The position numbers were made by a program, and so were the translations under genes. A stretch of DNA of 8,390 nt from an uncultured Roseburia sp. (GTDB lineage Bacteria > Bacillota > Clostridia > Lachnospirales > Lachnospiraceae), in assembly GCA_934307185.1 (NCBI GenBank), contig CAKRCJ010000081.1:1-8390 (forward strand), written 5' to 3'. The notes beneath the pieces were generated by a model. That model saw only the letters and a program-made list of their open reading frames with translations. It was not told where the DNA came from and made no database searches. Shown here piece after piece: positions 1 through 6,123 of the stretch (within the stretch, counting starts at the first letter, position 1; every line of letters begins with the position of its first letter).

Positions 1-138
1 ACCAAGGATAGCACAAATAGTAGGAATATACTTATTGTCAACATCATTAATCCACTTTTTCACAACATAGCCTACACAAAGGCAAATTCCTACGATTACT
101 GGCACCATAAATTCTGTTAAAAATCCTAAATCTGTCAT
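1..138 (-). CDS. Phage holin, Hol44/holin superfamily V type (N-terminal 46 residues; cut by window edge)
   Basis: A small membrane protein expected to make inner-membrane lesions that let the endolysin reach the cell wall at the end of infection. Only the first 46 residues are present. The protein begins MTDLGFLTEF, and a hydrophobic helix follows at about residues 11-25 (MVPVIVGICLCVGYV), then KKWINDVDNKYIP and the start of a second hydrophobic stretch (ICAILG). From memory, this VPVIVGICLCVGY-like opening is typical of Firmicutes phage holins of the Hol44 type (Phage_holin_5_2). The start is set by GGAGG seven bases upstream of the ATG. The gene begins 15 bp after the XhlA-like gene, so the two form a lysis module. 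An endolysin gene would be expected just beyond the left edge. Confidence 0.8.
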   Translation of the reverse strand, partial: MTDLGFLTEFMVPVIVGICLCVGYVVKKWINDVDNKYIPTICAILG

Positions 139-153
139 ATAAAATCCTCCAAA

Positions 154-492
154 TCATAAATTTTGTGCAATTAAAAAAATCAACCCAGATGCCAATGCTC
201 CGGCAACCGTGCTGATTATTGTTGTTACTGCTGTGTTCTTATATTTTTTTAAGTCTTTCCCTGGCTCCTGTTCAATGGAGTCTACACGACTATCCATGCG
301 GTCTACCTTTTCATCAAGAGCGCATACATTATCATTTGTATGTTTTACTTCCTCTACCAATTGAACCATTGTCTGGCTCATGGTATGTATTTCTTCAACT
401 ACAGATTCCAGCTTATCAATTCGATGCGTGTTGGACTTCGCTCTCTCCTCAACAGCAGTGAGTCTTCTTTCATGATTGCGACTATCATACAT
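154..492 (-). CDS. xhlA: XhlA-like phage lysis/holin-associated membrane protein
   Basis: A 112-residue protein with the plan of the hemolysin XhlA family: a long charged coiled coil (about residues 8-75, with heptad-like stretches such as KLESVVEEIH and LDEKVDRMDSRVDSIEQE), a basic linker (GKDLKKYKNT), and one C-terminal membrane helix (about 87-110, ending GLIFLIAQNL). In Bacillus PBSX-type prophages XhlA works at the membrane with the holin during lysis. The length and layout are usual for the family. The start is supported by GAGGAG seven bases upstream. It lies directly between the tail-fibre locus and the holin gene, which fits a lysis role. The family assignment is from recognised pattern, not a search. 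Confidence 0.82.
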   Translation of the reverse strand: MYDSRNHERRLTAVEERAKSNTHRIDKLESVVEEIHTMSQTMVQLVEEVKHTNDNVCALDEKVDRMDSRVDSIEQEPGKDLKKYKNTAVTTIISTVAGALASGLIFLIAQNL

Positions 493-567
493 TTTCTTTC
501 TCCTCTTCTAAAATTGATTTTATTTATCTTTTGTATCTCTGTTATTATTTATCTCTTTTAGTAAGCA
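493..567. other. Constant spacer between lysis genes and invertible segment, with a 10-bp direct repeat
   Basis: A very A+T-rich gap of 75 bp. It holds the ribosome site of the XhlA-like gene (AGAGGAG on the minus strand, within 493-510) and two copies of TTATTTATCT at 520-529 and 545-554 (plus-strand reading), 25 bp apart. No gene is seen. It borders the left crossover site, so it would stay fixed when the neighbouring segment inverts. The plus-strand silent frame stays open back to about 518 across this gap but has no ATG start in it. Confidence 0.4.
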
Positions 568-580
568 AAACCAGAGTTTA
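568..580 (+). repeat. Inverted repeat / putative crossover site, left copy (AAACCAGAGTTTA)
   Basis: A 13-bp sequence identical to the reverse complement of 1260-1272. Its core is partly palindromic (AAAC, four bases, GTTT). Taking AG (573-574) as the central dinucleotide, the half sites AAAACC and AGTTTA resemble the AAAACC-NN-GGTTT architecture recalled for Din-family serine invertase sites (hix, gix, cix). The repeat reads NQSL in the plus-strand silent cassette, in the same codon phase as the right copy in the active gene. The recombinase class is an inference from that resemblance. Confidence 0.75.
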
Positions 581-853
581 GGTGATTTAAACGGTAGCAT
601 AAAAACCATCTGGATTGAAAGCGGAAAATCCTATTCGTTTGACATTGGCAAAAGTGGTGCTTTGATTTTTTGCCCAAGAGGGGAGTGGGGCGTGATGACT
701 GACTATTACAGTCCATCATGGACGACATTGAAAGGTACAATTTATCAAAACTTCACCATTGCAAAAATAACAAATAGCTACAAAGTTATAATAACAAATA
801 AAACTGATTTCACAGCAATGCTACTGATTATTAATTCTGGAGAACCTAAATAA
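569..853 (+). CDS. Silent alternative C-terminal cassette of the tail-fibre-like protein (no start codon)
   Basis: An open plus-strand frame, opposite to all other genes, that reads NQSL at the repeat and ends at TAA 851-853. It has no ATG and no ribosome site at its 5' end, so it is probably not expressed in this orientation; an internal TTG at 662 lacks support. The translation looks like a real protein end, rich in beta-type alternation and Thr/Ile (for example IWIESGKSYSFDIG, YQNFTIAKITNSYKVIITN, ending INSGEPK). It parallels the active C-terminus: ESGKS against TETGKT, and LIFCPRGEWGVM against LIIADGEMTVV at nearly matching positions. The simplest reading is a stored receptor-binding domain that becomes residues 101-190 of the fibre after inversion. 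A degraded fibre remnant is the main alternative. Confidence 0.72.
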   Translation, partial: NQSLGDLNGSIKTIWIESGKSYSFDIGKSGALIFCPRGEWGVMTDYYSPSWTTLKGTIYQNFTIAKITNSYKVIITNKTDFTAMLLIINSGEPK

Positions 854-868
854 TATTCAATATTATTT
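848..868 (+). repeat. A+T-only hairpin spanning the silent cassette's stop codon
   Basis: Perfect inverted repeat with 9-bp arms (AAATAATAT at 848-856 and ATATTATTT at 860-868) and a 3-base loop. The arm contains the TAA of the plus-strand cassette. It could fold in RNA from either strand, but the stem has no G-C pairs, so terminator activity would be weak. Confidence 0.45.
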
Positions 869-880
869 ATATTATTCCTG

Positions 881-897
881 ATAAATTTACAATTTAT
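881..897 (-). repeat. A+T-only hairpin spanning the active fibre gene's stop codon
   Basis: Perfect inverted repeat with 7-bp arms (ATAAATT at 881-887 and AATTTAT at 891-897) and a 3-base loop. The arm contains the TAA (894-896) of the 221-aa gene. It mirrors the hairpin at 848-868 on the other cassette. The two sit back to back in the 40-bp gap between the convergent stops. Confidence 0.4.
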
Positions 898-1559
898 GAT
901 GCAGCCAATGAGCAATCGTTAATATAATTAACGCCTGGTCGCAGTTGTATGATGGTAACTGGAATACCAGCCATTTTAATTTGAAGTTTAATTCTTAGTG
1001 TTGTATTCTGTTTCACAGCAATTACACCCTGCAAATAGCTTGCCCCTATGCTTAAAATGTTATTTGTTTTCACGCCGCTTGAGCCAATGGAGTATGTTAC
1101 GCCGTCGGGAGTAATATTTACAACTGTCATTTCACCATCTGCGATAATAAGGAGAGGATAATATCCTAAGTCTAAAATTGCACATACCAAATTTATATTT
1201 GTTTTTCCGGTTTCTGTCATTATTTGTACGGAAGGAAATGACCTGTTGTTTACAGTGGTTAAACTCTGGTTTAATTCCTTAACTGCCAATGCTCCTGCCA
1301 TGTATCCTGACTGTGTATTTGATGCAATTGTAGACAATGAGTCAATAATTTTACCTGCATCTGCCGCTGCATTAACGGCTGTATTGGTTGCATTTACCTG
1401 TGCTGAACCAAAGTTACTTCCAATCTGGTCATAGGTACTTGCATCCTCGATGCAATATGTACCGTCTGGATTCTGTGTAATCGTGTATCTTCTTTTTCCA
1501 CTCATCTTAGAATTCAAAACATCGTCCTTGAAATTTACCGGTAAAGTTGCTTTAGCCAT
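894..1559 (-). CDS. Tail-fibre-like protein with switchable C-terminal domain (221 aa)
   Basis: Predicted receptor-facing tail protein, placed last in the tail genes and just before lysis, the usual place for fibres. Residues 1-50 are a compact, charged N-terminal part including KRRYTITQNPDGTYCIED. Residues 51-85 are Ala/Asn/Thr-rich and probably helical (for example TNTAVNAAADAGK), as in fibre stalks. Residues 97-100 (NQSL) are encoded by the right copy of the 13-bp inverted repeat. Residues 101-221 form a beta-rich domain (TETGKT, PLLIIADGEMTVV, TTLRIKLQIKMAG) that is the exchangeable half. The start has GGAGG nine bases upstream, inside the end of the preceding gene, with only 4 bp between the genes. 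I do not recognise a named family; the fibre role comes from position, composition and the inversion structure. Confidence 0.72.
   Translation of the reverse strand: MAKATLPVNFKDDVLNSKMSGKRRYTITQNPDGTYCIEDASTYDQIGSNFGSAQVNATNTAVNAAADAGKIIDSLSTIASNTQSGYMAGALAVKELNQSLTTVNNRSFPSVQIMTETGKTNINLVCAILDLGYYPLLIIADGEMTVVNITPDGVTYSIGSSGVKTNNILSIGASYLQGVIAVKQNTTLRIKLQIKMAGIPVTIIQLRPGVNYINDCSLAAS
1260..1272 (-). repeat. Inverted repeat / putative crossover site, right copy (AAACCAGAGTTTA on minus strand)
   Basis: Exact partner of 568-580, lying within codons 96-100 of the fibre-like gene (reading NQSL). Flanking bases differ on both sides between the copies, so identity stops abruptly at 13 bp. That is consistent with a crossover core held by recombination rather than leftover homology of a larger duplication. 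On the cassette side only a short TAAAC at matching offset is shared. Confidence 0.75.
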
Positions 1560-1563
1560 ACTC

Positions 1564-2106
1564 TTATTCCTCCGTTTCCTCTAAATCTGCTAACTGCTGT
1601 TCCAATTCATTAATTTCATCTCTGATTTTCTGCCGCTCATTATGCAATGCTACAAAATCATATTCATCTGTACTTTCACCAACAATTGACTGCTCATAAC
1701 TTTTTACAAAAATATAATCTGTTTTCTGCAATTCTGTCTTAAGTCTGCCGATTTCCGTATTGATTGTTTCAATCTTCTGACTTTTTTCTCTGGCCGCAAT
1801 TTCTTCATCTGTATATTCATGCTCCGTTTCTTCGTTAACGATTTCTTCAACATAAACAGAACCATCGTTTGACAACTGGTATCCGTTGTATTCTGCCGTC
1901 ACATCATCATTGCGATAGATAGTTGTAAAATTCTTATAAAAATCACCCCCTATGTCATACTCTCCACTTTCATCAAGAAAAAGAGAAAATCCGGACGTAT
2001 TTACTACGACCGGACCATCAAATTTAAGTGCGATAACATTTCCATTCAGTGGAACCACATCACACTTTACAAGTGCTTTTGAATTTTCAAACTTTAAATA
2101 AGCCAT
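1564..2106 (-). CDS. Tail-associated protein with coiled-coil, assembly-chaperone-like C-terminus (180 aa)
   Basis: Not recognised as a named family with certainty. Residues 1-85 look beta-rich (ALVKCDVVPLNGNVIALKFD, SGFSLFLDESGEYDIGGDFY). Residues 86-105 are very acidic. Residues 105-176 form a helical coiled coil containing LKTELQKTDYIFVKSYEQS and then EYDFVALHNERQKIRDEIN. A 'TDY...K..E...EY....R...R.EIN.LE' pattern of this kind is, from memory, common at the C-termini of phage fibre-assembly and XkdW-like tail proteins. It lies 4 bp upstream of the fibre-like gene, so a role in fibre folding or attachment is a reasonable inference. It could equally be a minor structural component. AGAGG precedes the ATG by 11 bases, a rather long spacing. 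Confidence 0.65.
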   Translation of the reverse strand: MAYLKFENSKALVKCDVVPLNGNVIALKFDGPVVVNTSGFSLFLDESGEYDIGGDFYKNFTTIYRNDDVTAEYNGYQLSNDGSVYVEEIVNEETEHEYTDEEIAAREKSQKIETINTEIGRLKTELQKTDYIFVKSYEQSIVGESTDEYDFVALHNERQKIRDEINELEQQLADLEETEE

Positions 2107-2107
2107 A

Positions 2108-2263
2108 TTATTTTATTCCTCTCTTTTTACGTCCAAGTTTAAATGGCAATCGGTACATCATCGGCTCGCTCACAGTTTCTTTTACAGCGACCGCTATTGT
2201 AAATTTTTCTCCGGTGCTTACCGGATTTTTCGATATCGTAACATTTGTGATTGCAATCGCCAT
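2108..2263 (-). CDS. Small 51-aa tail-region protein with an NPV.TGE motif
   Basis: A short frame MAIAITNVTISKNPVSTGEK... ending in the basic tail FKLGRKKRGIK. It has a good ribosome site (GAGG eight bases before the ATG). The start lies 19 bp after the stop of the Ig-like gene, and its own stop is 1 bp before the next ATG, so it is tightly set in the operon. Its first 30 residues resemble the final 28 of the 303-aa Ig-like protein (NVTISKNPVSTGE...IAVAVKE against DVTITPNPVGTGE...IAVKVTD), which supports a real, related coding segment. Function unknown. It may be a tail accessory or a truncated leftover of a longer beta-sandwich protein. Confidence 0.7.
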   Translation of the reverse strand: MAIAITNVTISKNPVSTGEKFTIAVAVKETVSEPMMYRLPFKLGRKKRGIK

Positions 2264-2282
2264 ATTTTACACCTCATTCCTA

Positions 2283-3194
2283 TTAATCAGTAACCTTAAC
2301 AGCTATTTTGACAATTTCCCCTGTACCTACCGGATTTGGTGTAATGGTAACATCTCCAATAACCGGTGCAGTAGTATCTAATGTGACGGTTCGTGTAACA
2401 GTTGTCGTTTTACTTGCCGCATCTGTCGCAACAATAGTAATTGTATTAGCACCGTTTGCAAGTGTAAGCTGTGTAGAAAAAGAGCCGTCACTTGCCACAG
2501 TAACAGCTTGTGCACTTCCACTATTAAGTTTTACTGTAACTGTTACAGGCTTACTTGTTGCATCATCTGTTTTTCCTGCCACAGTTACTTTACTGTTATT
2601 TGTAATCAGATTGTTTGCCGGCGAAGTAACTGATAATGTAGGTGGCATGGTATCAACTGTGAAATTAACGGTTCTCTGTGTTGCACTGTTACCATCATAA
2701 TCCTGCGCATTAACTTTGATTGTATGTGAACCATCAGCTAAAGCAGTAGAAATCGCATATGTACATTTATATCCATTTGTAATGGCTGTCTTTGTTATTC
2801 CATTTGTAATTTTGCTGCCACTATCAATTGTAATGCCGATTGTGCCAGGATTTACACCACTTCCACTATCTGTTACAGTCCATGTAATTGTTGGTTTGTT
2901 ATTCGTCAAATACTGGCTTTCTGTAGGTGCTGAAATACTGATAGCAGGAGCAACTTTCTCTTTTACACGCAATTTCAATTTACTTCCTAATGATGTGCTC
3001 GTATCATTGATTGTCGTGCTATTTCCTGCCGTGTCAGTAGCTTTAATAGTTACTGGAAAATAATGTTCAGAATTGTTATTGTATGACGTTTCACTTGGAG
3101 CTGTCACACTTCCTTCATATAATCCGGTCGATGAATTGTACGTCAATGTATATGCTGTGCCTTTTATAGTTGCCTGTACTGTTTTTACTGCCAT
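2283..3194 (-). CDS. Multi-domain Ig-like phage tail protein (303 aa)
   Basis: A beta-sandwich protein with at least three tandem Ig-like/Big-type units. Unit 1 is about residues 1-78 (TAP and VTIKATDTAGNST motifs). Unit 2 is about 82-182 (PAISISAPTESQYLTNNKPT to NFTVDT, with SHTIKVNAQDYDGNS). Unit 3 is about 184-275 (PPTLSVTSPANNLITNNSK to TVTLDT, with GANTITIVATDA). A C-terminal strand segment (APVIGDVTITPNPVGTGE) looks like the beginning of a fourth unit. Such domains on phage tails are thought to help weak adhesion to cell surfaces or mucus. There is no signal peptide, as expected for a virion protein. The start overlaps the previous stop by one base (TAATG) and has a strong AAGGAGGT upstream. 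Confidence 0.82.
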   Translation of the reverse strand: MAVKTVQATIKGTAYTLTYNSSTGLYEGSVTAPSETSYNNNSEHYFPVTIKATDTAGNSTTINDTSTSLGSKLKLRVKEKVAPAISISAPTESQYLTNNKPTITWTVTDSGSGVNPGTIGITIDSGSKITNGITKTAITNGYKCTYAISTALADGSHTIKVNAQDYDGNSATQRTVNFTVDTMPPTLSVTSPANNLITNNSKVTVAGKTDDATSKPVTVTVKLNSGSAQAVTVASDGSFSTQLTLANGANTITIVATDAASKTTTVTRTVTLDTTAPVIGDVTITPNPVGTGEIVKIAVKVTD

Positions 3195-3784
3195 TAAATT
3201 TTTACCTCCTTAAATTGTCCAAATCGAAAAGAAAGCCGTGTCAATCCAGCTTTCTGACTTTCTAAAGTATTATTTATTTGTAATATCGCTGTTTCAATCC
3301 TATTTAATTCATTCCATTGAATAAACGGACCATTTTCAAAAAATCTCTGCGATGTTCCAAAATCTCTTGTAAAAATATTTTTATTAATTAAATCTAAATT
3401 CGTTTCAAATTGATTGAACCGGAAGACTTCCCAGTATTGCGTATAACTTTCCATATCTAGTCCCATATCTTCAATAGCAAATTCTTTATATAAAATTGCC
3501 GCAAACTCATGAAGATAAATCAGATTATTTTTTATCCGGTTGAAATCTTCAATGTTAAATCGGTCTGTCGATTTCCAATTTGTTTTTGGAGTATGCCATA
3601 ACCTGACATTTGCAGTCGCATCTGATGATACAGATACATTTCCGGCATCATCATAGGCTGTTATTGTTACCGGATATGCGCCGGATTGCTTCGGTGCTGT
3701 AAATTCTCCGCTGTAAACTGTCTTTTCTTCTAATAATATTTTACTGTTTCCCGCCAATTTTGCGGTTACCTTTGTTACCGCCAT
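3194..3784 (-). CDS. Tail/baseplate protein with N-terminal Ig-like domain (196 aa)
   Basis: Residues 1-60 form an Ig-like domain (VYSGEFTAP, YPVTITAYDDAGNVS) that parallels the N-terminus of the next gene. Residue 62 onwards changes character: WHTPKTNWKSTDRFNIEDFNR and then a mostly helical part to the end (IKNNLIYLHEFAAILYKEF, WNELNRIETAILQINNTL). The 'PKTNW...D.FN.EDFNRI.NN..YL' signature is one I associate with Clostridia prophage tail-tip genes placed after the hub protein. The exact role is not known to me; structural support of the tail tip is inferred. The gene begins 3 bp after the hub gene's stop, with GGCGGTG as ribosome site inside that gene. Confidence 0.75.
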   Translation of the reverse strand: MAVTKVTAKLAGNSKILLEEKTVYSGEFTAPKQSGAYPVTITAYDDAGNVSVSSDATANVRLWHTPKTNWKSTDRFNIEDFNRIKNNLIYLHEFAAILYKEFAIEDMGLDMESYTQYWEVFRFNQFETNLDLINKNIFTRDFGTSQRFFENGPFIQWNELNRIETAILQINNTLESQKAGLTRLSFRFGQFKEVKI

Positions 3785-3787
3785 ATA

Positions 3788-6118
3788 TCATAACACCGCC
3801 TTTCTTGCTTTCATGCTGCCACTCCATGCCCCATTAAATTTCATCTCATTTTGATATGTCCTAATCAATGTATTCCCCCTATCCTTTAACTCCAGATAAA
3901 ATAAATCATTTGCATCAACTCTAGGGTCACCTCTCCACGAGATTTGATAATCAACATCTCCCAGATAATATGACGCTAACCATTTTTCCAAATCCTTGGC
4001 ATGGTCTGTCATGCTAAGCAGCGGATTGTTCCACACGATTTCTTCTCCACTGTTATTATATGGCACACGATATGTAACTTCTTCTACTGCATATTCATAT
4101 CCTTTTACCACAAACTTTACGTCTATTTCTTCAGTAATTCCACCAAAAACAAGTTTTGCAAAATAATTGCTGCTCTCAATAATCTGCACTGTAATATTTG
4201 TTGGAAGCGGATTACCGCTTTCATCTGTCCCAGAGTCAATCTCCGCAGACAAGCCATAACTGGCATTGTTAAAATAAACGATATATATGTTATTCTGTGG
4301 ACTTACAGTAATTTCTCCGGTGGATAAATCCTTTTTTTCTGATGTCTGCTTGCAGATATTTCTAACAATTCCAATTGATTTTATCCGGCTCTGCCGTTCT
4401 GCTGTCGGTGAAGCTGTCATATCATTTCTCGTCAAATAATAATCCGTAACATTTCCTATCAAAATATTATCTACAAAAATACGACTGTTTCTCGCACCAC
4501 GAATAAATGTGATTTCCATTCTGTCAAACAAATCAAACATTTCATAAGTAATATAATTAAGGTCCGTATCAAGCACTGTACATTCTTTAACAAGCACATC
4601 CTGATAATAGGTTGTGATTTTAAATTCTTTTGGTGCTACATTTCTGAATTTGATAATCAGTCCGTATGAAACAAAACCACTTTCTAAATCAATTGTAATT
4701 TTAGGATTTTCAAAATCCCAATAACCTTCCTCATCTGCAATCTGTTTCATGCTATCTGTTCCCATTCGGAAGGATAATCTGCTTGCCATGGCGCCCTCCG
4801 GCACCTGATACCATATGCTTTTACTGATGTATCCTGTATTCAAATAATTTTTATTGCTTGGCATAAATGTCATTGTTCCATCAACAGAAGAAAAATTGTG
4901 GCTCATTTCTGCATAGGCAGCTTTCGTATCATCTACTAAAAGATTTTCCGAATGGCTGTATTCCGTTTCATTATTTGCTTTTGACGTCATATCCGGTACG
5001 AACGATGACTTCATATAAATACGCCCTGCTCTATCCTCACACAAAGTACATCTGCCAGCATTGGCAATAATCTGCAATGCTTCCGTGTGCTTTACCACTG
5101 GCATCGGGTTATTGACTTTTATATTTTTCAAATACGGGTCGATAAAATACTCTTTTTCATCTGTAATTCCTGCATCATTTAATACGTCAATGGCAAGTTC
5201 ATAAAGACTTATTCCGTTTTGCCTGTACAGTCCCCTGTAATAGGTCCCGTCCATATAATCAAATCTGTCTGTAGCTGTAAATTTTGCTTCCGTATCAGAT
5301 GCACTCCATGATTTCAAATGCGTTAACTGCTCCGGTGTCCATTCAATATTGCCTAAACCATCTACATCATAGCCAAATTGCACCCTTACTTCCTGTCCTG
5401 TTTCCAAATATGCTAATGCGCTATCCGGATTATCCGGGTTGTAATACTGGTCCTGATTGTCTACTGTGAGCGTAACATCCATACTTGGTATAGAGTCTGT
5501 GATGGATGATACATACTCTTTCCCGGAATAATTAATAACTTCTTTATTGCCAAATACATTTACAATGCCGCAGTAAAACTGATATATCCGAAACCTGCCA
5601 TTTCCATTTTTCAATTTTGTAGGGCGAATAATAAAATAAGATGTGCCATTAAACACATCCTCTGTCGTCCAGTACGTTTTATCATTATTACTGTAATAAT
5701 GCGTACCACTGTCATTTTCAATTGAAAAATCAATCGGGTAATATTCCCCAAAATCAATGGTAAGTCCCTTAATATCCAATCCTGTGACGCCATGGAATGA
5801 AATATAAACTGCTCCAAGCAAATCCGTTGTCACAATTCCGTTGTTATAATATTCAAATCCGCTTTTTTCTCCCGGAAGAAAATACATGCTACCATCCACA
5901 TGGGAAAAATCCTGTTCTGCTGTCGCATATACATTGTCTACAGTAAAATTATTAAATGGCTTTTTCGTATTGGAAAAATAAGTGACTCTGCTCTGTGCGT
6001 CCACCCTGGCATTTTTCTGCGCATCTGCATTAATAACACCTATCGTTGCTTTAATATAACCACGGTTTCTTCCAATTGATTTCATGGAGTCCTTATAAGC
6101 TTTACTTACTTTCTGCAT
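3788..6118 (-). CDS. Large tail-tip hub/baseplate protein with duplicated beta-rich module (776 aa)
   Basis: Probable tail-tip hub or tail-associated host-interaction protein, judged by size and by its place two genes after the intervening cassette and in front of the accessory fibre genes. Residues 1-60 are an N-terminal adaptor. Residues 62-190 are a beta-rich module beginning YATAEQDFSHVDGSMYFLP. Residues 198-372 are hub-like, with MDVTLTVDNQDQYYNPDNPD and HTEALQIIANAGRC. Residues 401-565 begin YAEMSHNFSSVDGTMTFMP, a second copy of the first module. The C-terminus (about 566-776) has WRGDPRVDANDLFYLE and NEMKFNGAWSGSMKARK, which resemble the closing domain of Firmicutes prophage tail hubs. 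No peptidase or lysozyme motif is obvious. The start has GGGAG eight bases upstream and follows the previous stop by 5 bp. Confidence 0.8.
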   Translation of the reverse strand: MQKVSKAYKDSMKSIGRNRGYIKATIGVINADAQKNARVDAQSRVTYFSNTKKPFNNFTVDNVYATAEQDFSHVDGSMYFLPGEKSGFEYYNNGIVTTDLLGAVYISFHGVTGLDIKGLTIDFGEYYPIDFSIENDSGTHYYSNNDKTYWTTEDVFNGTSYFIIRPTKLKNGNGRFRIYQFYCGIVNVFGNKEVINYSGKEYVSSITDSIPSMDVTLTVDNQDQYYNPDNPDSALAYLETGQEVRVQFGYDVDGLGNIEWTPEQLTHLKSWSASDTEAKFTATDRFDYMDGTYYRGLYRQNGISLYELAIDVLNDAGITDEKEYFIDPYLKNIKVNNPMPVVKHTEALQIIANAGRCTLCEDRAGRIYMKSSFVPDMTSKANNETEYSHSENLLVDDTKAAYAEMSHNFSSVDGTMTFMPSNKNYLNTGYISKSIWYQVPEGAMASRLSFRMGTDSMKQIADEEGYWDFENPKITIDLESGFVSYGLIIKFRNVAPKEFKITTYYQDVLVKECTVLDTDLNYITYEMFDLFDRMEITFIRGARNSRIFVDNILIGNVTDYYLTRNDMTASPTAERQSRIKSIGIVRNICKQTSEKKDLSTGEITVSPQNNIYIVYFNNASYGLSAEIDSGTDESGNPLPTNITVQIIESSNYFAKLVFGGITEEIDVKFVVKGYEYAVEEVTYRVPYNNSGEEIVWNNPLLSMTDHAKDLEKWLASYYLGDVDYQISWRGDPRVDANDLFYLELKDRGNTLIRTYQNEMKFNGAWSGSMKARKAVL

Positions 6119-6123
6119 CTACA

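Larger units (their letters stand above)
568..1272. mobile_element. Putative invertible DNA segment (705 bp) switching the tail-fibre C-terminus
   Basis: The segment is bounded by a perfect 13-bp inverted repeat (568-580 and 1260-1272). It holds two convergent coding cassettes: the expressed C-terminus of the 221-aa tail-fibre-like protein on the minus strand (to 894), and a startless alternative C-terminus on the plus strand (to 853). Both repeats encode NQSL in the same frame, so inversion would fuse the fixed first 100 residues to 90 alternative residues (190-aa product) instead of the present 121. This is the plan of the Mu G and P1 C invertible fibre loci. No recombinase gene is visible here. 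In this phage type it would be expected nearby or elsewhere in the genome. Confidence 0.75.

Noticed and set aside
219..561. Plus-strand frames opposite the XhlA-like gene
   Set aside because: They are antisense to a well-supported coiled-coil gene, with no start signals.
558..740. Minus-strand open frame of 60 codons
   Set aside because: It is the antisense of the silent fibre cassette, has no ribosome site, and its composition (Cys/Ser/Arg-rich) is unlike a real protein.
894..1559. Diversity-generating retroelement target at the fibre C-terminus
   Set aside because: No template/variable repeat pair, no adenine-biased substitutions and no reverse transcriptase are seen. The two cassettes are divergent and inverted, which fits inversion better.
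2308..3063. Long plus-strand open frames opposite the Ig-like gene (130 and 115 codons)
   Set aside because: They are antisense shadows created by the Thr/Val/Ser-rich codons of the Ig-like protein, without ribosome sites.
5611..5817. Minus-strand 68-codon frame within the hub gene
   Set aside because: It overlaps the hub coding sequence in another frame and has no independent support.
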